From Rhizobium croatiense (lineage in GTDB: Bacteria > Pseudomonadota > Alphaproteobacteria > Rhizobiales > Rhizobiaceae), in the NCBI RefSeq assembly GCF_019793465.1, contig NZ_JAILYJ010000003.1, forward strand, positions 186,001 through 250,000: 64,000 nucleotides of DNA, given 5' to 3'. Below, piece by piece: positions 51,762 to 61,377 of the stretch. The stretch's first letter is position 1, and every line of letters begins with the position of its first letter. Made by a program: the position numbers and the translations under genes. Below the pieces are notes generated by a model. That model did no database searches. It saw nothing but the letters and a program-made list of their open reading frames with translations, and had not been told where the DNA came from.

Positions 51762-52529
51762 TCAACTGTAGACGGCAGCAAGCCCGCCATCGATCGGTAA
51801 GTTAATGCCCACGACCCAACGGGCGTCGTCCGAGCAGAGGAAGAGGACAGGACCCGCGATCTCGTCGGCGAAAGCCGGACGCTTCATCAGATCCGCGTCC
51901 TGTTCGACGCGCTCCTGGCCGAGCATGGTGATGAAATCCCCGAGGATCGGCGTGAACACGGGGCCTGGGGCTACAGAGTTCATGCGAATGTCGTGGCGCA
52001 TGAAGAGCTCGAAGCTGCGCTTGTGCGACCAGACGATCAACGCCTCTTTGAAATACTGGTAGCAGGTTTCCTGTTGGACCGGATTCTCCTCGATCCAGGC
52101 CAGGCCTTCGGCGAAGCTGGCGGTAGCTGCCAAGGCCTTGTGGGCTTCGGCGCGCTTTGGCCATTCGGCGCCGAGAATGGAGGCGAAATTGACGATCGAG
52201 GCGCCCCGCGGCATGCGATGCACCATGGCTTCCGTCAAGTGGCGCAAGCCGAGATAGTTGACTTTGGCGACGATGTCGCGGTCGACAGTCCCCGGAACGC
52301 CTACGGCATTGACCAGAGCGTCGATCTGCTCCGGCAGTTGGGCCACGGCCGCGTCGATTGCCTCCGGACCGCTGAGATCGGCCTTGACGAAACCGTCGAG
52401 GGTCAGCATCGGGTCGTTGCGGTCGATGCCGACGACGCGGGCGCCGTGGAAGCGGGCGAGGCGGGCGACTTCGGCGCCAATCCCTGAAGAGGCGCCGGTG
52501 ATGACGATGATTTTTCCGTTAAGGGTCAT
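51762..52529 (-). CDS. calA: Coniferyl-alcohol dehydrogenase-like short-chain dehydrogenase (CalA-like)
   Basis: The 255-aa SDR has IIVITGASSGIGAEVARLAR, VNAVGVPGTVDRDIVAKVNY, and a long insertion around AEWPKRAEAHKALAATASFA, with catalytic YQYFKEALIVWSHKR (Tyr-x3-Lys) and GINLPIDGGLAAVYS at the end. I recall the same features in Pseudomonas CalA, which oxidises coniferyl alcohol to the aldehyde. ATG 52529 with AGGAAC is chosen; TTG 52556 would add nine residues. It lies 82 nt behind the aldehyde dehydrogenase and shares its sigma-54 promoter. Confidence 0.82.
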   Translation of the reverse strand: MTLNGKIIVITGASSGIGAEVARLARFHGARVVGIDRNDPMLTLDGFVKADLSGPEAIDAAVAQLPEQIDALVNAVGVPGTVDRDIVAKVNYLGLRHLTEAMVHRMPRGASIVNFASILGAEWPKRAEAHKALAATASFAEGLAWIEENPVQQETCYQYFKEALIVWSHKRSFELFMRHDIRMNSVAPGPVFTPILGDFITMLGQERVEQDADLMKRPAFADEIAGPVLFLCSDDARWVVGINLPIDGGLAAVYS

Positions 52530-52611
52530 GCCTTGTTCCTGTCCATGTAGAGTCAACGCGTGCCGAGCGGACGGCTTTGCGTGTTCTAATTCTGCGTTCG
52601 TTCGGGCTCGG

Positions 52612-54084
52612 TCAAAACGGATAGGGCGTCGCCTTGTCCTTCACCGACACCCATTGCCACTGGGTGAATTCCTCGATGTCGGCGGGGCCGCCGACGCGCG
52701 TGCCGTTGCCCGACTTGCCGCGGCCACCGAAGGGGGCGTAGGGTCCGCCGTTCACCGTCTGGTCGTTGATGTGCAACTGGCCGACGTTGAGCTGGTCGCC
52801 GACGGCCATGGCGCGACCGAGATTGGCGGAAATCACGCCGGCCGCCAGCCCGTATTCGGAGCTGTTGGCGAGTTCTATCGCTCCCTCATCAGTCTTGAAC
52901 GAGACGATGCAGGCGACGGGTCCGAAGATTTCCTCTTCGAAGGCGACCATGCCCGGCTGGACGCCGGCAAGCACGGTCGCGGCATAAAAGCGGCCGTCAT
53001 GCGTGCCGCCTGCGAGCAGTCTGGCTCCCTTGGCGACGGCATCGTCAACGATCCTCTGGATGTTCGCGACCTGCGCATCAGAAATGATCGGGCCGAGAGC
53101 GACCTGGTCGCTTGAGGGATCGCCCGCTGGCAGATGCAGCGCTTTCGCGACGAGACGCTCTGTAATTGCCTGCTCGATCTTCTCATCGACCAGCACTAGG
53201 CCGGTAGCCATGCAGATCTGGCCCTGGTGCAGGAAGGCGCCCCAGGCGGCGTTGGAGGCGGCGATGTCGAGGTCGGCATCGTCGAGGATGATCAGCGCAT
53301 TCTTGCCGCCGAGTTCGAGTTGGACGCGCTTCAAGTGACGGCCGCACACCTCGCCGACCCGGGCGCCGCCGCGGGCAGACCCGGTAAAGGAGATCATCGC
53401 CACGTTCGGGTCGCTGCACAGCGCCTCACCAGCATCGGCGCCGCCAGGCACGATGTTGAGAACGCCCTTTGGCAGACCGGCTTCCTCGAAGATCCGGGCG
53501 ATGATGATGCCGCCGGAGATCGGCGTGCGCGGATCGGGTTTATGGACGACGGCGTTGCCGAGCGCCAGCGCTGCCGCAATCGATCGGACCGAAAGCACCA
53601 GCGGGAAGTTGAAGGGCGAGATCACGCCGACGACGCCGTGCGGTACGCGACGCGCATAGTTGGCGCGCGCGTCCATCCCGGGCAGGAACATGCCCGTCGG
53701 CGTGATGGCGAGCATTGCCGCATGACGGATGAAGAGGACGCCGTGTTCAATCTCGATCATCGCCTTGGGGTGGATGGAGCCAGACTCCTTCATGATCCAC
53801 TGGGCGAGCTCGCCGCCGTTTTCCTCGAGCAGATCGGCCGCTTTGTTCAGGATCCTGGCGCGTTCGACCGGAAGCGTCTTGGCCCAGCTCTTCTGGGCGG
53901 CACGGGCTTCGCCTGCCGCTTGCGCGACGTCCTCCGGGCCGCCGTAGCCGACCGAGGCGAGTACAGTGCCGTTGGCGGGATTGGTCACGTCGATCGTGCC
54001 GCCGCGTGTTTCAGCCCATTCGGATATGAAGGCGCGGCCGGTCCAGCGGCCCGCATCGAGAAAGTTCCGGTTATGCATGTTCAT
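52612..54084 (-). CDS. NAD-dependent aromatic aldehyde dehydrogenase (benzaldehyde/coniferyl aldehyde type)
   Basis: The 490-aa ALDH has ISPFNFPLVLSVRSIAAALA, ISFTGSARGGARVGEVCGRH, Glu in VQLELGGKNALI, Cys in FLHQGQICMATGLV and C-terminal FGGRGKSGNGTRVGGPADIE. XylC/AreC benzaldehyde dehydrogenases have this layout. With the CalA-like gene it would take coniferyl alcohol via the aldehyde to ferulate, feeding the fcs-ech-vdh unit. ATG 54084 with GAGGAGG about 11 nt upstream is used. A sigma-54 promoter lies about 140 bp upstream. Confidence 0.88.
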   Translation of the reverse strand: MNMHNRNFLDAGRWTGRAFISEWAETRGGTIDVTNPANGTVLASVGYGGPEDVAQAAGEARAAQKSWAKTLPVERARILNKAADLLEENGGELAQWIMKESGSIHPKAMIEIEHGVLFIRHAAMLAITPTGMFLPGMDARANYARRVPHGVVGVISPFNFPLVLSVRSIAAALALGNAVVHKPDPRTPISGGIIIARIFEEAGLPKGVLNIVPGGADAGEALCSDPNVAMISFTGSARGGARVGEVCGRHLKRVQLELGGKNALIILDDADLDIAASNAAWGAFLHQGQICMATGLVLVDEKIEQAITERLVAKALHLPAGDPSSDQVALGPIISDAQVANIQRIVDDAVAKGARLLAGGTHDGRFYAATVLAGVQPGMVAFEEEIFGPVACIVSFKTDEGAIELANSSEYGLAAGVISANLGRAMAVGDQLNVGQLHINDQTVNGGPYAPFGGRGKSGNGTRVGGPADIEEFTQWQWVSVKDKATPYPF

Positions 54085-54225
54085 TGGTCGAAGTCCTCCT
54101 CGGCCTAGTTGGATGGAAGAAGACCTGGCTTCGCCGCTCCCGAGGCGAGGGTGATTTCGCCCCGTTTCCGGGCTGTCGCTGGTGCAATCCTCCGGGCCGC
54201 ATCCTCCGGCGGCCTGCCAAGGCAC

Positions 54226-54241
54226 CGCAAGGAGCGTGCCA
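54226..54241 (-). promoter_or_regulatory. Sigma-54 (RpoN) promoter of the ALDH-calA unit
   Basis: Read on the minus strand the sequence is TGGCACGCTCCTTGCG, matching TGGCAC-N5-TTGC exactly, with GG and GC at -24 and -12. Transcription would start near 54216 and leave an untranslated leader of about 130 nt. The facing gene encodes an NtrC-type activator with GAFTGA, so promoter and activator fit. Confidence 0.85.
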
Positions 54242-54257
54242 GTTTCAGCGCCCATCC

Positions 54258-54316
54258 TTGCATCACCGTCATTTTCCGTCGATGACCCTGAAACAATTGC
54301 ATTTTTGCAGCTTGCA
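54258..54316. promoter_or_regulatory. Cluster of TTGCA motifs, candidate upstream activating sites
   Basis: TTGCA occurs at 54258-54262, 54297-54301, 54305-54309 and 54312-54316. The second follows AAACAATTGC, whose CAATTG core recalls the TTGA/GCAATTGC centre of DmpR/XylR sites. The cluster lies 17-90 bp upstream of the sigma-54 promoter, a normal place for enhancer binding. Nothing else is seen in the 323-bp gap apart from the promoter. Confidence 0.35.
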
Positions 54317-54407
54317 TGGTGGGCCGGCACTGGCGCCAGGAGGACTTGCCCTCTTCAGGAAATAATGCAAGATTTCATCATTTTCAGATTTTCATGAAGG
54401 CGCGTGG

Positions 54408-56207
54408 ATGCACAACAGCGAACGTCCCCCGCAGCTCATCTCCCTCGCCGACGTGTCGAAGACGACGGGCAAGATGCTCTCGAAGGGCGCCTTCAGCGAG
54501 CTCGAGACCGGTGCGTCGCCCACCCTGACCGAACTCACCGAAGCCCTGCATTTCGCCCTCGGCGACGGCCGTATCTGGCTCAACGACCAGCGCATGGTGC
54601 TGATGCAGTCGCAGGTGCTTGGTCGGCTGCGACAGGAGATCATCGAGGCTTTTGGCGTGGAGACGGCCAAGGGCATCTTCATGCGTGTCGGCTACATGCA
54701 GGGCGTCCGCGACGCCGAGCTCGTTCGCAAGCGCTTCCCCAACCAGGATCTGACGCATGCATTGGCGGCAGGGCCGCGCGTCCATACACTCGAGGGCTTC
54801 GTGAAGGTCACGACCAGGCACTTCGAGTTCGACAGCGTCAAAGGCACCTATCTCGGCGAATTCCAGTGGGACGATTCCTCCGAAGCCGCCGAGCATATCG
54901 CCCATCATGGCCTTGCGAGCGAACCGGTATGCTGGATGCAGAGCGGCTATCCGACCGGCTATACCAGCACCTTGTTCGGACGGCCGGTCATTTTCCGGGA
55001 GACCGAGTGCGTCGCGATGGGGGCGCCGCGCTGCGTGGTGGTCGGCCGGAATGCCGAAGAGTGGGGCGAAGATGCACCGGAGCGGGCCTATCTCGGGCTC
55101 GAATGGAAGCGTACACGGCGCCCCCCGCGGCTAAAGGTCGAGCCCGTCCAATCGGCGGCGGAGTGCCCTCCGACAGGCAAGGACGAAACGCGGCGCGTCC
55201 ACGACCAGATCGTCGGCGTTTCTGCCAGCTTTCTGCGCGCCAAGCTGATGGTGGAGAAGGTCGCCGACACTGAGGCGACGGTTCTGCTGATCGGCGAGTC
55301 CGGCGTCGGCAAGGAGATCTTCTCTCAACAGCTCCATCGGCTGAGCGCCCGCACCGGAGGACCGTTCGTGCCGATCAACTGCGCCGCGATACCCGAGGGT
55401 CTGGTGGAGTCGGAGCTGTTCGGCGTCGAAAAGGGCGCCTTCACCGGAGCGGTCGCTTCGCGGCCGGGTTACTTCGAGCGAGCCGCCGGCGGCACCATCT
55501 TTCTCGATGAGATCGCTTCACTCGGCTATGCCGCCCAGGGCAAGCTGCTGCGGGCGATCCAGGAGCGCCAGATCGAGCGGGTCGGGGGTACGCGCACCAT
55601 CCCCGCCGATGTCCGCGTCATCGCCGCATCCAACGTCGATCTTGCCGACGAGGTGCGCGCCGGTCGCTTCCGTCAGGACCTCTATTTCCGTCTCTGCGTC
55701 TTTCCGATCGTCATTCCGCCGCTGAAAGAGCGGCGTGACGATATCCCGCTGCTCGTCGACCACTTTCTACGCCTGTTCCGTGAACGCCATCGCCGAGATG
55801 TCGCCGGCCTGTCCCGCCGGGCGATGGACGCGCTCCTGGCTTATGATTTCCCCGGCAACATCCGGGAATTGCAGAACCTGATGGAGCGGGGTGTTATTTG
55901 CGCGGAGCGAGGCGGTCAGATCGACGTTCAGCATCTCTTCATAGCCGGCGAGGTCTCGCCCGTTTTCCCACAAGCACTTAGTCGGGAAGGAAAGGTGACG
56001 GCAAAGCCGTCACGCCCGACTACTTCCGACCCAGCCACAATCCCGGCGCGGATTTCCTCTGCGGGGGATCTCGCTACAGCCGAGAGCGCTCTTTACGAAG
56101 ACGCCCTCCTGCGCGCCGGGGGCAACGTCTCGGCTGCCGCGCGAAGTCTCGGCTTGACCCGCGCCAAACTAGAATACCGGCTGCGAAAAATGGGCCTAAT
56201 CGGCTGA
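54408..56207 (+). CDS. Sigma-54-dependent activator of XylR/DmpR type
   Basis: The 599-aa regulator has an aromatic-sensing XylR_N domain (about 35-140), a V4R domain (about 150-212) with CVAMGAPRC, a linker, an AAA+ domain with Walker A GESGVGKE (296-303), the sigma-54 contact loop GAFTGA (343-348) and Walker [10 protein letters not shown], and a Fis-type helix-turn-helix at the C-terminus ([20 protein letters not shown]). The effector is probably an aromatic alcohol or aldehyde. It is divergent from the ALDH-calA unit. Its stop overlaps the start of a decayed integrase region. Confidence 0.93.
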   Translation: MHNSERPPQLISLADVSKTTGKMLSKGAFSELETGASPTLTELTEALHFALGDGRIWLNDQRMVLMQSQVLGRLRQEIIEAFGVETAKGIFMRVGYMQGVRDAELVRKRFPNQDLTHALAAGPRVHTLEGFVKVTTRHFEFDSVKGTYLGEFQWDDSSEAAEHIAHHGLASEPVCWMQSGYPTGYTSTLFGRPVIFRETECVAMGAPRCVVVGRNAEEWGEDAPERAYLGLEWKRTRRPPRLKVEPVQSAAECPPTGKDETRRVHDQIVGVSASFLRAKLMVEKVADTEATVLLIGESGVGKEIFSQQLHRLSARTGGPFVPINCAAIPEGLVESELFGVEKGAFTGAVASRPGYFERAAGGTIFLDEIASLGYAAQGKLLRAIQERQIERVGGTRTIPADVRVIAASNVDLADEVRAGRFRQDLYFRLCVFPIVIPPLKERRDDIPLLVDHFLRLFRERHRRDVAGLSRRAMDALLAYDFPGNIRELQNLMERGVICAERGGQIDVQHLFIAGEVSPVFPQALSREGKVTAKPSRPTTSDPATIPARISSAGDLATAESALYEDALLRAGGNVSAAARSLGLTRAKLEYRLRKMGLIG

Positions 56208-56619
56208 GAAGCTCGGCAAAGCGGGCCCACACGACGCCGCGGAACGATGCGGCGCGTACCCCAACTTCTTGACGGCATGATAATAGTCGATGAAGCTCAA
56301 TCGAACCATTTCTTCGGGCACAGCCAGCAGTCTCCGTGACTGTACGTTTTTCAACCGTCGAAGCCCGTTGGTGCGAAAGGATGATGATGTAGCCCTTATC
56401 GTCCTCTGCAATGTCGTCAGCTGCCAACCCCGCAAACTCTTTACGTCCGGCCCCAAGATAGGCGAACAGGATCGTCAGATAGCAGAGAGAATCGTGGAAG
56501 ACATGCTTGCCGGGTTAGCGCCTTTTTCCGCGCAGATGATCCTGCAAGGCCGTATAGATCGGACTTGAAAAAATCGGAGCAATATCATCCGGCTTCGGCT
56601 TGTATTGCTGTTCTGGGCA
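56208..56619 (-). pseudogene. Remnant of a tyrosine-recombinase (phage-type integrase), C-terminal catalytic part
   Basis: No intact gene fills this 490-bp gap. The minus strand reads EQQYKPKPDDIAPIFSSPIY at 56613-56554, then an in-frame stop after RGKRR, then HVFHDSLCYLTILFAYLGAG, RKEFAGLAADDIAEDDKGYI. A shift into another frame then gives RRLKNVQSRRLLAVPEEMVR, LSFIDYYHAVKKLGY. These match the order of the integrase catalytic domain: an IFSSPLFTG-like entry, a TGxRxxEIxxLxxxDI-like box, RLKNxxSxRxxPVxxELI, and xLGFLDYV. The final His/Tyr boxes are not recognised, and the 3' end runs into the XylR-like gene. It abuts the 3' end of tRNA-Gln. Confidence 0.75.
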
Positions 56620-56694
56620 TCAGGTCGCCAGTGATGCCAAAACGGGATCCGGCACGACTGGAAAATCAATGAATTAAGGGCATTTAGGGGGAAT

Positions 56695-56768
56695 TGGCTG
56701 GGGAACCTGGATTCGAACCAAGATCGACGGAGTCAGAGTCCGCTGTTCTACCATTGAACTATTCCCCA
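56695..56768 (-). tRNA. tRNA-Gln (anticodon CTG)
   Basis: The 74-nt tRNA with CCA encoded reads TGGGGAATAGTTCAATGG at its 5' end. The anticodon stem GCGGA/TCCGT encloses the loop CTCTGAC with anticodon CTG, the T-loop is TTCGAAT, and the acceptor arm is TGGGGAA/TTCCCCA with discriminator G. The 3' end points towards the integrase remnant, the usual geometry of an attachment site. Confidence 0.95.
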
Positions 56769-56804
56769 GCAGGAACCGGCAGGCGGTTCGGCTGGTGTGC
56801 GGCG

Positions 56805-56832
56805 CTTATAAACAAAAGCCCGCCGATTGCAA
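56805..56832 (-). promoter_or_regulatory. Probable promoter of tRNA-Gln
   Basis: On the minus strand, TTGCAA (56832-56827) and TATAAG (56810-56805) are separated by 16 bp and lie 37 bp before the tRNA. Confidence 0.45.
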
Positions 56833-57010
56833 ATACCTGTTTTGAAAAAAATCGGCCGTCTCAGCCGGGGCTGAAACTATTCCGCAAATCCCTCTGCCAA
56901 AAAAGAATTTGGTGATTTTGGCGGGCGCTGATATTCTTGCGACAACGCAAAAATCGAATGAGCGCCTGCTGCATACCTCAGGGAGTTGCGCGGCGCGGTG
57001 GAAAAACAAC

Positions 57011-58561
57011 GTGGAAGACCCCGAAGGCGGCGTGAAGCCGCAATTTGACGGGGCGTCGGCGGCAGGGCGCAAGGACGGCAAGAAGTCCAGGCGTCGCAAG
57101 GGCAAGCGCGGCGGGCAAACCCGCAGCGCCGCTCATCCCGCTTCGCATGAGCTCTCCGGCAATGCCGGGCAGCCAGCGCGCCCAATGGAAGATGCCGCCG
57201 GACATCCGGCCCGCAAGCGAAAGCGGCGCCGTCGCGGCGGCCACGGCGCTTCGCAGGAGGGCTTGCTTCAACCCCAGCCGATGGAACAAACGGGCGTCGC
57301 AGCCAATGCCGCCCGGGACAGCGGCGATTCGCCGTCGAGCCGGCGTAACCGCCGCAAGCATCGTGGCAAGCGCGGCCTGCAGGGGCGGCCGCTGACATCG
57401 GCCAAGCCTTCCCATATCCAGCCGCAGGAAAACCGGGCTGAGGAGACGGCGCGTGCCGCCGTGCCGCGCGAGTTGCAGAACGGCGCCGGCCGCAAGGGCC
57501 GCCCGGAGAACCACGCGCACCAGGGGGATCGCCCGGCAGCCGAGCATGCCTTGCCGGAAGAGCTTTATGCCGCTCTCGATCTCGGCACCAACAATTGCCG
57601 TCTGCTCATTGCCCAGCCGACCCGTCCGGGCCAGTTCCGCGTCGTCGATGCCTTTTCCCGCATCGTCCGCCTCGGCGAAGGCCTGGCGGCGAGCGGCCGT
57701 CTGTCCGATGAGGCGATGGAAAGGGCGATCGAGGCGCTGAGGGTCTGCGCCTCCAAGCTCAAGAATCGGGAAATCCGCCGCATGCGGCTGATCGCCACCG
57801 AAGCTTGCCGCCAGGCGGTCAATGGCGAGGAATTTCTTGGCCGCGTCGTTGCCGAAACCGGTCTCGAGCTTGAGATCATCGATCGGGAGACCGAGGCGCG
57901 GCTTGCCGTCTCCGGCTGCTCTTCGCTGGTCGGCCGCGAGACACGCTCCGTCGTGCTCTTCGATATCGGCGGCGGCTCGTCGGAGATCGCCGTCATCCGC
58001 ATCGGCGACAATCGCTTCAGCCGGCTCGCCAATCACATCACCCATTGGACGTCGTTGCCGGTCGGCGTCGTGACGCTGTCGGAGCGTCACGGCGGGCGCG
58101 ATGTCACGCCGGAGCTTTTCGAAGGCATGGTGCGCGAGGTCGAAGGCATGCTCGGGAGCTTCGATTGCCCGGAGATCGAAATTGTCCAGACCGGAGATTT
58201 CCACCTGATCGGCACGTCGGGCACGGTGACGACGCTTGCCGGCGTCCATCTCGACCTGCCGCGTTATGACCGGCGCAAGGTCGATGGCATCTGGCTGTCG
58301 GATGATGAGGTCTCCGCCATGCAGGCAAAACTTCTCTCCTGGGATTTTGACAGCCGTGCGGCCAATCCCTGCATCGGGCCGGACCGGGCCGATCTGGTGC
58401 TCGCCGGCTGCGCCATCCTCGAGGCGATCCGCCGCCGCTGGCCGAGCCCGCGCATGCGTGTTGCCGATCGCGGCTTGAGGGAAGGGCTGCTCACCGACAT
58501 GATGGCTGATGACGGCGTGTGGCGGCGCAATCGCAATCGCCGCGGCCAGCGCACGAAATGA
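57011..58561 (+). CDS. Ppx/GppA-family exopolyphosphatase with basic N-terminal extension
   Basis: The catalytic part starts at about residue 183 ([20 protein letters not shown]), with the second phosphate motif [16 protein letters not shown] and [14 protein letters not shown]. The enzyme hydrolyses polyphosphate or pppGpp. The first 180 residues are rich in Lys/Arg/Gly/Gln ([38 protein letters not shown]) and are probably disordered and nucleic-acid or polyphosphate binding. The start is uncertain: GTG 57011 is used, but GTG 56909 or 57038 are possible. rlmE follows after 10 nt. Confidence 0.88.
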   Translation: MEDPEGGVKPQFDGASAAGRKDGKKSRRRKGKRGGQTRSAAHPASHELSGNAGQPARPMEDAAGHPARKRKRRRRGGHGASQEGLLQPQPMEQTGVAANAARDSGDSPSSRRNRRKHRGKRGLQGRPLTSAKPSHIQPQENRAEETARAAVPRELQNGAGRKGRPENHAHQGDRPAAEHALPEELYAALDLGTNNCRLLIAQPTRPGQFRVVDAFSRIVRLGEGLAASGRLSDEAMERAIEALRVCASKLKNREIRRMRLIATEACRQAVNGEEFLGRVVAETGLELEIIDRETEARLAVSGCSSLVGRETRSVVLFDIGGGSSEIAVIRIGDNRFSRLANHITHWTSLPVGVVTLSERHGGRDVTPELFEGMVREVEGMLGSFDCPEIEIVQTGDFHLIGTSGTVTTLAGVHLDLPRYDRRKVDGIWLSDDEVSAMQAKLLSWDFDSRAANPCIGPDRADLVLAGCAILEAIRRRWPSPRMRVADRGLREGLLTDMMADDGVWRRNRNRRGQRTK

Positions 58562-58571
58562 GGGGAAGGGC

Positions 58572-59291
58572 ATGACCAAGGCACCGATCGCGGGAAATCG
58601 CACCGGCCGCAAGCTCGGCCAGCGCGTCAAGAACAAGAAGATGAAGGCCTCCTCCCGCCAGTGGCTGCAGCGGCACATCAACGATCCCTATGTGCAGCGC
58701 GCCCAGCTCGAAGGCTATCGCGCCCGCGCCGCCTTCAAGCTGTTGGAGATCGACGAGAAATACCACATCCTGCGCGGCGCCAAGCGGATCATCGATCTGG
58801 GTGCGGCGCCCGGCAGCTGGTCGCAAATCGCCGCCAAGGTCACCGGCTCGACCGATGAGGATGTCCGCGTGGCGGCGATCGATTTCCTCGAAATGGCCCA
58901 GCTTCCCGGCGTCAAGATCCTGCAGCTCGACTTCCTTGATCCGAGCGCGCCGGAAAAGCTGATGGAGGCCGTCGGCGGCACGCCCGATCTCGTCATCTCC
59001 GATATGGCAGCGCCGACCACCGGCCACCACCGCACCGACCACCTGCGCACCATGCATCTGTGCGAGGTAGCGGCCCATTTCGCCATCGAGGTGCTGGGGG
59101 AGGGCGGGCATTTCCTCACCAAGACCTTCCAGGGCGGCACCGAGCGTGATCTGCTCGCCATGTTGAAGCAGAATTTCCGTCAGGTCGTCCACGTCAAGCC
59201 CAACTCGTCGCGCGCCGAATCGGTCGAGATGTTCCTGCTCGCCAAGGGCTTCAAAGGCCGCAAGGCGGAAGCTGACGCAGAGCAAGCTTGA
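58572..59291 (+). CDS. rlmE: 23S rRNA (uridine-2552-2'-O)-methyltransferase RlmE/FtsJ
   Basis: The 239-aa enzyme has a basic N-terminus, then the Lys of [22 protein letters not shown] motif [18 protein letters not shown], the Asp in [20 protein letters not shown], the Lys in FLTKTFQGG and the Glu in [16 protein letters not shown], forming the K-D-K-E tetrad. AGGGGAAGGG lies before ATG 58572. It forms an operon with the Ppx/GppA gene, an arrangement I also recall from other rhizobia. Confidence 0.95.
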   Translation: MTKAPIAGNRTGRKLGQRVKNKKMKASSRQWLQRHINDPYVQRAQLEGYRARAAFKLLEIDEKYHILRGAKRIIDLGAAPGSWSQIAAKVTGSTDEDVRVAAIDFLEMAQLPGVKILQLDFLDPSAPEKLMEAVGGTPDLVISDMAAPTTGHHRTDHLRTMHLCEVAAHFAIEVLGEGGHFLTKTFQGGTERDLLAMLKQNFRQVVHVKPNSSRAESVEMFLLAKGFKGRKAEADAEQA

Positions 59292-59325
59292 TCTCGGGCC
59301 GATCCCGGCCGATGATGACGATCCC

Positions 59326-59709
59326 ATGCTTCTTTACGTCACGCTCGGAACCAACGACCTAGACCGCGCAGGGCATTTTTACGATGCCGTTCTGCCCGTG
59401 CTCGGCTATCGCCGCCAGCATTATTCGCAGGAGGAGATCGGCTATTCCGCCGCGGGCGATACGCGCTGCCGCTTCTGGGTGGTGACGCCCTTCAATCGCC
59501 GCCGGGCGACTGCGGGCAATGGCGCCATGGTCGCGTTCACGGCCGAAACGCGGGCGGCCGTCGATGCCTTCCATGCGGCGGCAATTGCGGCAGGTGCTGC
59601 CGATGAAGGCGGGCCGGGTCTGCGCCCCTACCATGCCCATTTTTATGCCGCCTATGTCCGCGATCTCGATGGCAACAAGCTCTCTGCCGTCTGCGAGAGC
59701 CCTGAATAG
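59326..59709 (+). CDS. VOC (glyoxalase/bleomycin-resistance) superfamily protein
   Basis: The 127-aa protein has the VOC start LLYVTLGTNDLDRAGHFYDA and the late RDLDGNKLSAVCE, with His in RPYHAHFYAAYVRD as a possible metal ligand. Members include glyoxalases, dioxygenases and resistance proteins; the exact role cannot be assigned. It follows rlmE after 34 nt and stops 5 nt from the convergent MFS gene. Confidence 0.85.
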   Translation: MLLYVTLGTNDLDRAGHFYDAVLPVLGYRRQHYSQEEIGYSAAGDTRCRFWVVTPFNRRRATAGNGAMVAFTAETRAAVDAFHAAAIAAGAADEGGPGLRPYHAHFYAAYVRDLDGNKLSAVCESPE

Positions 59710-59714
59710 AAAGC

Positions 59715-61136
59715 TTATTTCACGGCCTGCTGTTCGGCATCGATCGGTCCCGTCAGGCGCCTTGAGCGGTGACCGGAAACCAGCGCGCCGGCGTTGCGGT
59801 CCATCCTGATGAAGGGAATGGTCGCAATCACCGTCAGTCCGGCGATGATGTAGAAGGCAAGGTGGAAATCGGCCACCTGCAGCGCCTCGCCCCTGATATA
59901 GATCGAGCTTTCCAGGATCGCGGCCGCGACCGCGACGCCGAGCGCCAGGCTGATCTGCTGCATCACCGAGCTCATCGAGGTCGCCTGGCTGGCTTGCGCA
60001 TCGTCGATATCGGCAAAGGCCAGCGCATTGACGCCGGTGAACATGAAGGAGCGGGAGAAGCCGCCGATGAGCAGCACGCCGATGATGACGAGATGCGGCG
60101 TTGCTGGTGTGAACAGGCCGGTAATGACGGTGACGACAGTCGTCACCATGGCGGCGCCGAGCAGCGTCGTGCGGAAGCCTATGGCTGCGAAGACGCGCTT
60201 TGCCATGAACTTGGTGGTGATCGCGCCGATCGCGCCGGCAAAGGTGATAAGGCCGGATTGGAACGGCGTCAGACCGAAACCGAGCTGCAGCATCAGCGGC
60301 GTCAGGAACGGCATGGCGCCGACGCAGATGCGAAAGAGGTTGCCTCCCGTGGTCGAGACCCGGAATGTCGGGTTCTTGAAAAGGCCGAGGTTGAGGATCG
60401 GCGCCGGATGGCGCTTCGCATGGCTGATATAGAGGAAGCCGCAGAGGAGGCCGATGCCGGTGGCGGCGATGCCGATGATCGGCGGCAGGGCCGGCAGGCT
60501 GACCACCGACAGGCCGAAGACGACGCCCGCGGCCGAAAGCGAGGTCAGCACGAAACCGGTGAAATCGAGCTTCGGCGGGGCTGTCGCCTCCACCTCCGGC
60601 AGGAAGATCGTCGCCAGCCAGATGCCGATGATGCCGACCGGCACGTTGATCAGGAAGATCCAGTGCCAGCTGAAATAGGTGGTGATGAAGCCGCCGAGCG
60701 GCGGGCCGGTGAGCGGGCCGACAAGGGCCGGGATGGTGAGCAGCGCCATGGCCGAGACCAGATCGCTTCGCTGCGTCGTGCGCACCAGCACGAGACGGCC
60801 GACCGGCGTCATCATCGCGCCGCCCATCCCCTGCAGGAAGCGGGCAAAGACGAATTCGACGAGGTTGGAGGAGATGGCGCAGAAGATCGAGCCGATGACG
60901 AAGACGGAGATGGCGAGGCGAAAGATCTTCTTGGCGCCGAACCTGTCGGCCATCCAGCCGCTGACCGGAATGAACACCGCAAGCGCCACCATGTAGGAGG
61001 TCAGCGCCAGCTTCAGCGTGATCGGCCCGACATGGAGGTCTGCGGCGATCGCCGGCAGCGCCGTCGAGATCACGGTGGAGTCCATCTGTTCCATGAAGAG
61101 AGCGACGGCGAGGATCAGCGGGACGATGCGGTTCAT
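59715..61136 (-). CDS. MFS drug exporter of the DHA2 (EmrB-like) family, 14-TM
   Basis: The 473-aa protein starts MNRIVPLILAVALFMEQMDS and has the motif A loop GWMADRFGAKKIFRLAISVF, LQGMGGAMMTPVGRLVL and the antiporter motif GPPLGGFITTYFSWHWIFLI. DHA2 members export drugs, dyes or bile salts with proton exchange. ATG 61136 is chosen because upstream codons (to 61211) look unlike protein. No membrane-fusion partner is adjacent. Confidence 0.9.
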   Translation of the reverse strand: MNRIVPLILAVALFMEQMDSTVISTALPAIAADLHVGPITLKLALTSYMVALAVFIPVSGWMADRFGAKKIFRLAISVFVIGSIFCAISSNLVEFVFARFLQGMGGAMMTPVGRLVLVRTTQRSDLVSAMALLTIPALVGPLTGPPLGGFITTYFSWHWIFLINVPVGIIGIWLATIFLPEVEATAPPKLDFTGFVLTSLSAAGVVFGLSVVSLPALPPIIGIAATGIGLLCGFLYISHAKRHPAPILNLGLFKNPTFRVSTTGGNLFRICVGAMPFLTPLMLQLGFGLTPFQSGLITFAGAIGAITTKFMAKRVFAAIGFRTTLLGAAMVTTVVTVITGLFTPATPHLVIIGVLLIGGFSRSFMFTGVNALAFADIDDAQASQATSMSSVMQQISLALGVAVAAAILESSIYIRGEALQVADFHLAFYIIAGLTVIATIPFIRMDRNAGALVSGHRSRRLTGPIDAEQQAVK

Positions 61137-61377
61137 AGGCGGGAGCCTTGATGGGCGCGGATGGAAGCTGGAAGGCCCGTGCTGTTTAGTCCGAGTTCCG
61201 GGAGCTGCCAATGCTCAAATCCGGTTCGATGCGATGTTTGCTTCACGTCTGCGTGAGACGGCTTGTCCGACAAGGTCCGCTACCAAGATTGACATATGTT
61301 TTACTGGCCGGGGCAAGAAATCCGGCGGGTATCATCGGCCGCGCAGCGACAAAGCACGCGTCATGGGGGATGGATAT

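Noticed and set aside
56290..56568. 92-codon plus-strand open frame beside tRNA-Gln
   Set aside because: No ribosome-binding site and no family; the opposite strand shows integrase-like segments instead.
59769..61151. 460-codon plus-strand open frame over the MFS exporter
   Set aside because: Charged, non-globular translation opposite a clear 14-TM transporter.
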